From assembly GCF_009792355.1 (NCBI RefSeq), contig NZ_CP047045.1, positions 3,746,501-3,810,500 of the forward strand: 64,000 nucleotides of DNA. The letters are read 5' to 3'. The stretch is from Terricaulis silvestris (GTDB lineage Bacteria > Pseudomonadota > Alphaproteobacteria > Caulobacterales > Aquidulcibacteraceae). The notes under the pieces are model-generated. The model was not told the DNA's origin. It saw only the letters and a list, made by a program, of their open reading frames with translations, and searched no databases. Positions 57,261 to 64,000 of this stretch are shown here, in pieces (the first letter of the stretch is position 1; the number at the start of each line of letters is the position of its first letter). Made by a program: the position numbers and the translations under genes.

Positions 57261-58016
57261 ATGAGGCTGACTTGCTACCCGTTGCAGACCTACCCGCCGG
57301 AAATTCGTCCCGGCCGGCCGGAACGCGATTGGATGGACGAGTTCACCGACCGCCACGCGTATCGTTGCCTGCCACTTACGATCGCCAACTGCACCGGATG
57401 GGAAATCGTGACGCCGGCGGCGTTTCGCGCCACGTGGAACGGCGGGCGCGATGTCAGCGACGTCATTGTTGAATCCGAGAACGACATTCACAAGGCGTTC
57501 GTGATGTCGATGTTCGCGCGCGGCACGCTGACGTTCGGCCCGGGCTGGCTGTTTCGCACCGAGCCCGGTTGGGACATGTGGGTCGGCGGGCCGCCGAACA
57601 CGATCAAGCACGGCATCCAGCCGCTGACGGGCATCGTCGAGACCAGCTGGCTGCCGCAGCCTTTCACCATGAATTGGCGCTTCACGGCGCCGGGCACGGT
57701 TGAGTTCGAGAAGGGCGAGCCGTTCTGCATGATCATGCCGACACCGCACAACGCGATCGATGCGTGCGAACCGGAGATCAAAGCGCTCAAGGATGATCCC
57801 GAGTTCGAGGCGGAAACGCAGGCTTGGATGAAGGGGCGCACTGAGTTCATCGCGCGCGTGAAGGCGGGCGATCCGGAGGCGGTCGGTCAAGTCTGGCAGC
57901 GCAACTATTTCGCCGGCAAGACGCTGCGCGGCGAAGCCGCTACCAGCGACCACATTCACAAACGCAGATTGGCGCAGCCGCGCGTGGCAGGCGCGGAAGA
58001 CCAAGGTTCAGAATGA
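57261..58016 (+). CDS. DUF6065-like protein, paralogue 1
   Basis: A 251-residue protein starting MRLTCYPLQTYPPEIRPGRPERDWMDEF with motifs RHAYRCLPLTIANCTGWEI, TFGPGWLFRTEPGWDMWVGGPPNTIKHGIQPLTGIVETSWL and FTMNWRFTAPG, which recur in its neighbour. I associate these with DUF6065; function is unknown, although conserved Cys, Trp and His suggest a metal or substrate site. It overlaps the second copy by 4 nt. Confidence 0.78.
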   Translation: MRLTCYPLQTYPPEIRPGRPERDWMDEFTDRHAYRCLPLTIANCTGWEIVTPAAFRATWNGGRDVSDVIVESENDIHKAFVMSMFARGTLTFGPGWLFRTEPGWDMWVGGPPNTIKHGIQPLTGIVETSWLPQPFTMNWRFTAPGTVEFEKGEPFCMIMPTPHNAIDACEPEIKALKDDPEFEAETQAWMKGRTEFIARVKAGDPEAVGQVWQRNYFAGKTLRGEAATSDHIHKRRLAQPRVAGAEDQGSE

Positions 58017-58768
58017 AACTCACGTGCTACCAAGTCGATCCGCAGCCAGCCGAGATGGTGCCCGGTTCGCCCGATCGCGAGTGGATGGATAAATTCTCGG
58101 ATCGGCATCCGTACCGGTGTTTGCCACTGGTGGTGGCGAACACGACCGGGTGGGCGTTGCTCTCACCGGTGAGCTTTACCGCGACGTGGAATGGCGGGCC
58201 GCGCATCGAAGATATTCGGCTCGATCCGGATGACGACACGCCGCGCGCATTGCTCGATCGCTGGGCTGTGTCGCACTTTTCTGGCGGCGTGCTGACGCTT
58301 CACACTGGCTGGCTGTTCAAGACGGAGCCCGGGTGGGATTTGTGGGCTGGCGGACCGCCGAACCATCTCAAAGACGGCATCCAGCCTTTGATCGGCGTGG
58401 TGGAGACCTATTGGCTGCCGTTTCCGTTCACGATGAACTGGCGCTTCACGCGGCCGGGGATGATCTCGTTCAAGAAGGGCGAGCCGTTCTGTTTTGTGTA
58501 TCCGCTGCCGCACGAAAAGATGGATGAGGTGCAGCCGATCATCAAATCGATCCACGACGATCCGGAGCTGAAGAAGCAATACGAAGCGTGGGGCGCGAGC
58601 CGCACCAACTTCCTCAACAAGCTCGGCGATAAAGATAGCGAAGCGGTGAAGCACGGTTGGCAACGCGATTATTTCCGCGGCCGTACACCGGAAGGGCATG
58701 TCGCGCCGGATAGCCATATCAATCGCCGGCGGCTGAAAGCGCCACGCAAGGCGGAGCCGGGCGAGTGA
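58013..58768 (+). CDS. DUF6065-like protein, paralogue 2
   Basis: The same length as the upstream copy (251 residues), with the same order of motifs: MKLTCYQVDPQPAEM, RHPYRCLPLVVANTTGWAL, TGWLFKTEPGWDLWAGGPPNHLKDGIQPLIGVVETYWL, FTMNWRFTRPGM and a final GHVAPDSHINRRRL. This is a tandem duplication; the copies have diverged clearly at the DNA level, so the event is old. Confidence 0.78.
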   Translation: MKLTCYQVDPQPAEMVPGSPDREWMDKFSDRHPYRCLPLVVANTTGWALLSPVSFTATWNGGPRIEDIRLDPDDDTPRALLDRWAVSHFSGGVLTLHTGWLFKTEPGWDLWAGGPPNHLKDGIQPLIGVVETYWLPFPFTMNWRFTRPGMISFKKGEPFCFVYPLPHEKMDEVQPIIKSIHDDPELKKQYEAWGASRTNFLNKLGDKDSEAVKHGWQRDYFRGRTPEGHVAPDSHINRRRLKAPRKAEPGE

Positions 58769-58898
58769 GCGCGGCGCTGCACCGGCCTGGGCGCGTGGTG
58801 TGGGACAATCACGCATGCGCGCCGTTGCGGCCTGGGTCGCTGCTGCGCGTGGCGGAGCACGCCTGGCGCACGTAAAAGAAGTTGGTGGGGGAGCCGAA

Positions 58899-59600
58899 AT
58901 GACGAACGCGGAAACCGGCAGGCGCCGGCGCAAGGGCTGGTTCACGCCGACCGTAATCACGCTCGGCTTGATTGCAGCGCTGTTCATCTCGCCGTTTGGA
59001 CTTGGGTTTCGGCTTTACCGGGCGCCGTCGGGATCGATGCAGCCAACGGTTTACCCCGGCGACTATTTCGTGATCACAAAGTGGTCGTACGGCTACAGCC
59101 GTTATTCGGCAGCGCCGTTGTCGTTGATGTTTCCGGCGGGGCGCGTGTTCGCGCGTCAGCCGGAGCGCGGCGACCTTGTTGTCTTCCGGCCGGCGCCCGA
59201 GCCCGATCGCGATTTCATTAAGCGCGTGGTCGGCGTGCCTGGCGATCGCATCCAAATGATTGACGGCGTTCTGCACATCAACGGCGTCGCTGTGGAACGC
59301 GAGTCGCTCGGCGACGTGTCGTTCGGGGACGAATACGGCGGCACGGTCGAAGCGCAGCTCTACCGCGAAACACTTCCCGGCGGTGCGAGCTATCGCACAC
59401 TCGAACGCGGCGACGGCGAGTTGGACAACACCCGCGTGTTTGTCGTGCCGGCCAACCGGTATTTCGTCATGGGCGACGACCGCGACAATTCCGCAGACAG
59501 CCGCGTGCCGTCGGTGGTGGGCTATGTGCCGTTCGACAATTTCGTCGGCCGTGTCGCCTGGACCATCCCGTCTTCGCCCTCGGAGCGATTGCCGGAATAG
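58899..59600 (+). CDS. lepB: Signal peptidase I
   Basis: A 233-residue membrane peptidase that removes signal peptides. One N-terminal helix (TVITLGLIAALFISPFGLGF), then YRAPSGSMQPTVYPGDYFVITKWSYGYS with the catalytic Ser46, and RDFIKRVVGVPGDRI with the general-base Lys near 108; GDDRDNSADSR marks box E. The ATG at 58899 has GGTGGGGGAG upstream; the frame is open further up. It lies 130 bp after the DUF6065-like pair. Confidence 0.95.
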   Translation: MTNAETGRRRRKGWFTPTVITLGLIAALFISPFGLGFRLYRAPSGSMQPTVYPGDYFVITKWSYGYSRYSAAPLSLMFPAGRVFARQPERGDLVVFRPAPEPDRDFIKRVVGVPGDRIQMIDGVLHINGVAVERESLGDVSFGDEYGGTVEAQLYRETLPGGASYRTLERGDGELDNTRVFVVPANRYFVMGDDRDNSADSRVPSVVGYVPFDNFVGRVAWTIPSSPSERLPE

Positions 59601-59690
59601 GGCGGTCGTCGCCCCTTGCTTCCGTGGCGGGGCTCTGCGATATGAGCCGCCTTCTCAGGCCCGGGCGCTAATCTGGGCCACCCCACGGAT

Positions 59691-59765
59691 GCGGGCGTAG
59701 CTCAGGGGTAGAGCACAACCTTGCCAAGGTTGGGGTCGTGAGTTCGAATCTCATCGCCCGCTCCA
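59691..59765 (+). tRNA. tRNA-Gly (anticodon GCC)
   Basis: 75 nt including an encoded CCA. The 7-bp acceptor stem (GCGGGCG with CGCCCGC), D-arm with AGGGGTAGAGC, anticodon loop TTGCCAA with anticodon GCC at 59723-59725, and the GTTCGAATC T-arm are complete. It reads glycine codons GGC and GGU. Confidence 0.95.
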
Positions 59766-59819
59766 TGTTTCTCTCAGATAACTCTTTGGTGGCCCCACCG
59801 GTGGTGGGGTTCGTGCGCG

Positions 59820-60188
59820 TTAGCGGCCGATCGCGCCGTGGTTCATTGCGTCGGTTAGCAGACCGTCGAGCGCCTTCATCTCGGCGCTGCCGGAGAGGCG
59901 GAGCAGGCGGTCGGCTTGCTTTAGGGCGTCGGCGCACCGGAAGGCTTGGTTGCGCTCGGCTTCGCTGATGGCGGCGGCCATGATTTGCAGCATGTGGCGG
60001 CGATCTTCCGGCGTGCTGAGATCCATCGCTTGCACGCGGAGACGCCGGAGCATGTGGCCGAGAGAGGGAAGCTGGCCGGCTTCCTCGAGCGTTCGCCGAT
60101 CTTTCCACGGCTTCTTGCCCGTCCGCCGCCGGCGGTCGGGGCCAAAATAACCATGCGTATCGACCCATTTCTCGCGCATTTGGCCCAA
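59820..60188 (-). CDS. Hypothetical Arg-rich protein
   Basis: A 122-residue protein with a basic N-terminus (GYFGPDRRRRTGKKPWKDRR) and a helical C-terminal half (STPEDRRHMLQIMAAAISEAERNQAFRCADALKQADRLLRL). The FGPDRRR start recurs in several alphaproteobacterial hypothetical proteins I have seen. Function is unknown; DNA or RNA binding is possible but not shown. Confidence 0.6.
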   Translation of the reverse strand: MGQMREKWVDTHGYFGPDRRRRTGKKPWKDRRTLEEAGQLPSLGHMLRRLRVQAMDLSTPEDRRHMLQIMAAAISEAERNQAFRCADALKQADRLLRLSGSAEMKALDGLLTDAMNHGAIGR

Positions 60189-60251
60189 ACGCTACGCCCG
60201 CAGTGCTAACGCGCCGTTAGTGATACGGTACTTCGAACCGCTAGCGCACCG

Positions 60252-61091
60252 TCAGCCGCGCTGGCGGATCAGGCCTTCCTGCGCCACCGACGCCACCAGC
60301 ACGCCGTCTTCGCGATAGAGCGCGCCGCGGTTGAAACCGCGTGCGCCGGAGGCAGAAGGGCTGTCCTGCACGTAGAGGTGCCAGCGAGCGAAGTTGGTAG
60401 GGCGGTGGAACCAGATGATGTGATCGAGGCTCGCGGTCTGCACGCCGGACTGCCAGCTGACGCCGTGCGGGCGCATGGCGGTGCCGAGCAGAGAGTAATC
60501 GGAGGCGTAGGCGATCAGGGTTTGGTTGAGCGCGATGTCGTCGCCGACATCGGCGCGGGCGCGGAACCACGTCATCTGATGCGGCGGCTTCACCATGGGC
60601 TTGGCGGCATCGACCGGGTCGATGGCGCGCATCTCGATTGGCAATTCGCGGAGCCAGCGTGTGTTCTCTTCTGGCTGGGTTTTCACCCAGGTTTCGATGA
60701 GCTTGCCGATGTGTTCTGGCGAAGGCGCCTCGGGCATTTCGCTTTGGTGCTCGTATCCCTCTTCGGGCACCTGGAACGAGCAGGCCATGTTGAAGATCTG
60801 CTCGCCCTTCTGGATCGCAAGCACGCGGCGGGTGGCGAAGCTTTTGCCGTCGCGCGAGCGCTCGACCTGGTAGAGCACCGGGCGCGTCGGGTCGCCGGGG
60901 CGGATGAAGTAGCTTTGCAGCGAATGGCAGATGCTGCCGTTTACGGTTTTGTACGCGGCGGTCAGCGCCTGCGCGACGACCTGGCCGCCGAAGATGCGGG
61001 TGCGCTCTTCCGGCGGAGAATTGCCGCGGAACAGGTTCTCCTCGATCGGTTCGAGGGAGAGCGTTTGAATCAATGTGTCCATCGGGGACAT
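60252..61091 (-). CDS. tesB: Acyl-CoA thioesterase II
   Basis: A 279-residue double hot-dog protein that hydrolyses acyl-CoA. LFRGNSPPEERTRIFGGQVVAQALTAAYKTV, SLQSYFIRPGDPTRPVLYQVERSRDGKSFATRRVLAIQKGEQIFNMACSFQ, ASDYSLLGTAMRPH and LDHIIWFHRPTNFARWHLYVQDSPSASGARGFNRGALYREDG are family motifs, the last with the catalytic Asp/Thr-Gln network. An ATG 9 nt downstream is an alternative start. Confidence 0.94.
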   Translation of the reverse strand: MSPMDTLIQTLSLEPIEENLFRGNSPPEERTRIFGGQVVAQALTAAYKTVNGSICHSLQSYFIRPGDPTRPVLYQVERSRDGKSFATRRVLAIQKGEQIFNMACSFQVPEEGYEHQSEMPEAPSPEHIGKLIETWVKTQPEENTRWLRELPIEMRAIDPVDAAKPMVKPPHQMTWFRARADVGDDIALNQTLIAYASDYSLLGTAMRPHGVSWQSGVQTASLDHIIWFHRPTNFARWHLYVQDSPSASGARGFNRGALYREDGVLVASVAQEGLIRQRG

Positions 61092-61173
61092 GGGTGCGCC
61101 TAACGGATCGGGGAGAGATGAGCCGCATATGGCGTGGCGGGCGCACTCAGCACAAGCGCGACGCCACGTCAGA

Positions 61174-61668
61174 TCAGGGGATCAGGTTTCCGTCAGCGTT
61201 GCACCAGGGTTCGCGGCGGCCGCGCCAAGGGCGAGCGAGGCCGTCGGCGATCAGGGTTTCGCCGAGATCGCGGCCATCGACGCGGACGTAGGCGATGGTG
61301 CGGCCGTAACGATCGATGCGGCCGGTGGGGCGGGTTTCGAAGGCGCGGGCGTTGGTGATGAGCGTGCGGGCTGTGCGCGTGGCGCGGTTGCCCAGTTCTC
61401 GTTCGGCGGCGCAGCGCGCGCGTGAGCCGGTTTCGGGTGTGTCGATGTTGACGAGGCGATAGGTGATGTCGGTCGTCATGTCTTCGAGCGTGTCGCCGTC
61501 GATGACGCGGATATTGCTAGTGTCGGCGTTGGGCGTGATGGATTTCGCGGTTTCAGCGCGGGCTGAGGCGGCGGGGTCGTTGCCGATCGCGGGCAATGCG
61601 AAGAAGCCGGCGATCAGCACGCAGGCGAAAACAGCGACGGCGAGCAGCAGATTGGGGCGCGATTTCAT
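61174..61668 (-). CDS. Secreted thermonuclease-like protein
   Basis: A 164-residue SNase-fold protein with an N-terminal hydrophobic signal (LLLAVAVFACVLIAGFFALP). The nuclease core contains NIRVIDGDTLED, TYRLVNIDTPE, RCAAERELGNRATRTARTLI and RYGRTIAYVRVDGRDLGETLIADGLAR, preserving the catalytic Arg/Glu/Arg set in most positions. It probably cuts DNA or RNA in the periplasm or outside the cell. Confidence 0.88.
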   Translation of the reverse strand: MKSRPNLLLAVAVFACVLIAGFFALPAIGNDPAASARAETAKSITPNADTSNIRVIDGDTLEDMTTDITYRLVNIDTPETGSRARCAAERELGNRATRTARTLITNARAFETRPTGRIDRYGRTIAYVRVDGRDLGETLIADGLARPWRGRREPWCNADGNLIP

Positions 61669-61719
61669 GCGCGCCAGCGAGCGCTTAAGGTCTTACCGAA
61701 ACGTAAATGCCGTGGCGGC

Positions 61720-63939
61720 TTAAGCCGATTTCACGTCGCGTTCGGCGCTGGCCTCGGCTTCGATGAAGCGCTGCTCGATCATCGCCACCGTGTCGGCGAC
61801 TTGTTCCAGGGTGCGCACACTGCGTTGCTCGATGCCGTGGATGCGGTCCTCGATGCGGGTGCGCAGATCCTTGAACGCGGCGAGCATGTCGTCTGTGGGG
61901 GCGGTGGACGCTGCGGCCGTAGCGGCGACGGGCGCGTCTTCGAGCGTTGCCAACCGTGCGTCGTTGTCGGCGACGAAGCGGGCGATGTCGTTGCGCAGCA
62001 TATGCAGCGCATCAGTCTGGCGCTGCTCCATACCGGCGACGCGGACTTCGAGTGCGAGCACGAGATCGCCGATATTGGCTTTCTCGTTGAGCGAGATGTG
62101 GTCGAGGCGAACGTCGGCGAGCGCGAGTTCGACTTGGTGCGCACGATCCTCAGCACGCTGGGTGCTTTCGACGCTTTGCGCAGCGACGCGGTTCAGCATG
62201 CGGGCGACGCCTTGAAGTGATTCATCTGCGCTGGCGGTGCGGGCTTCAATGTCGGCGATGCGGCCGGTGAGTGTGTGTTCGAGGCGGCGGTCGTCAGCGC
62301 GTTCGGTGAACGCGGCGATTTGCTGGCGGATCATCGCGAGCGCTTGTTCAGTTTCCGCGATGCCTGACGCTTCTTCGAGCTGTGCGAGGCGTGCGGCGAG
62401 CGGGGCGTTGTCGGCTTCGACGCGGGCGAGGGCGCCATCCATGAGCGTGAGGCGTGCGGCGATGCCAGTTTGATCTTCGCGCAGCGCGGTGGTTTCGGTG
62501 ACTACTTGGTTGCGCAGGGCGTCGAGTTCGGCGCGGGCGCTGCGTATCGCGATTTCGATGTGGTTCTGGGCGGCGGTGTCACTGGAGGCGATGTCGCGGG
62601 CGAGCTTTTCGAGTGAGGCAAAGGTCGAGGCTTCGACGCGCTCGATCTCGACAATCAGCGTTTGGCGGAGGTGCGCCGTCTCGCGCTCATTGTTGTTGGT
62701 GCGGGCGGAGAGGGCGTCGAAACGGGCGTCGGTTTCGCTTTGCGCGTCGTCCAAAGCGCCGCGCAGGCGGTTTTCGACGGCTTCGCGCACGGCGCCGAGT
62801 TCGTTGATGGTGTTGCCGACAGCGACGTCGATGAGCTTGAGGCGCGCCAGTTGCGAGAGCTGATCTTCGCGCACGGCGATGATCTCGGCGCTCAAGGCGG
62901 CGCGAGTGTTTTCGAGTGCGGCGCGGCTTTCTTGGCCGGCGAGGGCGATGTCTGCGGCGAGCACGCTAGCGGTTTGGCGGAGGCCCTGGGCGGTTTCTTC
63001 CAGCGCGATCTGCGCGGCGTCTTCGACGTCGGCGATCTGAGCGCGGAGCTGTTCGGAGACGCGGCTGTTGAAGCGCTCGTTTTCGGCGACGCGATCGGTC
63101 AGGCCGGCGATGCGCTCGGAGGTTTCGGCGAAGGCGGCTTGGACGCGGGCGCGGGTTTCGCTGACGCCGTCAGAGACGCGCTCGTCCAGTACGTCGCGCA
63201 TGGTGCGGAGTTCTTGGATCAGGTGTGCGACGGCAGAGTCGGCTTGCTCTGCGGCGGCGTCCGCGGCGGAGCGGACGTCGTGCAGGCCGGCGCCGAGGCG
63301 ATCGGCGATCTCGTGGGCGAAGGCCGAGAAGTCTTCGGCGACGGCGTGCTTCAGCGTTTCGTGGGCGTCGGCAAGGACGGCGTTGGCTTGTTGGGCGGCG
63401 CGCGCTTGGCTCTCGACGTAGTCGATGCGGTGCGAGAGGCCGCCGGCGCGTTCGTCTTGGGCTTGGCCGAGCGCGCCCATGTTGTCCTCGAGGACAGCGA
63501 TGTGCAGCTGCAGGCCGGTGACGACGTTGTTGATCTCTTGCTGGGTCTGGCCGAGCGCATGGGCGGTGTCGCCGGCAAGCGCTTCGGTTTCGCCCAGGCG
63601 GGCGGTGACGTCGTAAAGGGCGGTATCGACCGCGTGGATGGCGCCGTCGAGGCCGCCGACAGAGGCGCTGAGGCGGCGTTCGAGCCCCTTGAGGCGGTGG
63701 CGGACGGCAAATCCTTCTGGAGATTCAGGCGGTGGCGCAAAATTCACAGCCTCTTCATGCGCAAAAGGAGCAGTTTCAGCCTCGCCGAGGGCGTTCACCT
63801 GGTCGATCAGTGCGCTGCGCAGCAGCATGTCGGTGAGGTAGTCGCCGACGTTCACGCCCAGCCGGGCCGCTTCCGCGACCGCCTTCTCGCGGACCTCAGG
63901 CTCGACGCCCTTCAGGACCCAGGAATTCTCACTCATCAC
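61720..63939 (-). CDS. PodJ-like coiled-coil protein without membrane segment
   Basis: A 739-residue acidic, Ala/Glu/Asp-rich protein that is coiled coil nearly throughout (residues about 70-700). The first 45 residues (SWVLKGVEPEVREKAVAEAARLGVNVGDYLTDMLLRSAL) recall the N-terminal WSVKGIDPKAR region of the Caulobacter polarity factor PodJ. The Sel1 repeats, transmembrane segment and peptidoglycan-binding tail of PodJ are missing. It may be a cytoplasmic polarity or scaffold factor; this is inference. Confidence 0.7.
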   Translation of the reverse strand: MMSENSWVLKGVEPEVREKAVAEAARLGVNVGDYLTDMLLRSALIDQVNALGEAETAPFAHEEAVNFAPPPESPEGFAVRHRLKGLERRLSASVGGLDGAIHAVDTALYDVTARLGETEALAGDTAHALGQTQQEINNVVTGLQLHIAVLEDNMGALGQAQDERAGGLSHRIDYVESQARAAQQANAVLADAHETLKHAVAEDFSAFAHEIADRLGAGLHDVRSAADAAAEQADSAVAHLIQELRTMRDVLDERVSDGVSETRARVQAAFAETSERIAGLTDRVAENERFNSRVSEQLRAQIADVEDAAQIALEETAQGLRQTASVLAADIALAGQESRAALENTRAALSAEIIAVREDQLSQLARLKLIDVAVGNTINELGAVREAVENRLRGALDDAQSETDARFDALSARTNNNERETAHLRQTLIVEIERVEASTFASLEKLARDIASSDTAAQNHIEIAIRSARAELDALRNQVVTETTALREDQTGIAARLTLMDGALARVEADNAPLAARLAQLEEASGIAETEQALAMIRQQIAAFTERADDRRLEHTLTGRIADIEARTASADESLQGVARMLNRVAAQSVESTQRAEDRAHQVELALADVRLDHISLNEKANIGDLVLALEVRVAGMEQRQTDALHMLRNDIARFVADNDARLATLEDAPVAATAAASTAPTDDMLAAFKDLRTRIEDRIHGIEQRSVRTLEQVADTVAMIEQRFIEAEASAERDVKSA

Positions 63940-64000
63940 GATTTGCCTTCGCGTGCGGACCTCCTTGGATGACCCATCGTGCTTAAGGTCGCGTAAAATC

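Overview
The window is about 64 kb of GC-rich, densely coding alphaproteobacterial chromosome. The strongest clue to its identity is gene order. A DUF299/ppsR-maf-aroE-coaE-dnaQ block reads leftward and hemE-hemH-hemJ-rho reads rightward from a 330-bp non-coding gap. The gap is followed at about 8-15 kb by mnmE-mnmG-rsmG-parA-parB and then holA-lptE-leuS. This is the layout around the Caulobacter crescentus replication origin (Cori lies between hemE and the DUF299 gene RP001). The NtrZ-type protein, TonB receptor and PodJ-like coiled-coil protein also fit Caulobacterales or Hyphomonadaceae. Genus cannot be fixed from the sequence alone.

Layout. 1-3028: leftward dnaQ(partial)-coaE-aroE-maf-ppsR operon, joined by ATGA overlaps. 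3029-3358: putative oriC. 3359-7434: hemE-hemH-hemJ-rho. 7448-11319: small metabolic genes (GST, quinone reductase, GDPD lipoprotein, dienelactone hydrolase). 11341-17840: tRNA-modification and chromosome-segregation block with several parS-like palindromes. 17859-31401: aminotransferase, symporter, replication/LPS/LeuRS operon (holA-lptE-leuS), NtrZ-like protein, ThiE-like, YggS and a response regulator. 31413-38876: enoyl-CoA hydratase, PEP carboxykinase, DUF885 lipoprotein, exonuclease III, LolA, DUF4956. 38934-43466: a hypothetical gene carrying a palindromic element, then a three-gene accessory cassette (HIT-like protein, four-helix membrane protein, and a PEP-synthase-like/MazG-like fusion). 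43463-51656: ftsK, amt, ubiquinone hydroxylase, MFS and GtrA transporters. 52328-63939: siderophore receptor, Trm112/LON/CnoX/ProX operon, a duplicated DUF6065-like pair, lepB, tRNA-Gly, tesB, nuclease, PodJ-like protein.

Two things stand out as possibly undescribed. (1) Four 30-residue peptides, all beginning MTKFY and ending around QAA(Q/L)I, occur as two separate tandem pairs (22138-22349 and 51937-52150). Both pairs share the same architecture: a CRP-type palindrome exactly 85 nt upstream of the first start codon, a leader hairpin just before the ribosome binding site, and an intrinsic-terminator-like hairpin after the second peptide. (2) The cassette at 39841-43466 has translationally coupled genes, a near-perfect operator-like palindrome in front, and a third protein that combines a PPDK_N-type ATP-grasp, a swivelling phosphohistidine domain and a MazG-like pyrophosphohydrolase. 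This suggests a nucleotide or small-molecule phosphotransfer system, possibly defensive.

No rRNA, CRISPR array, insertion sequence or prophage was seen. All calls are from reading motifs and context; no database search was run.
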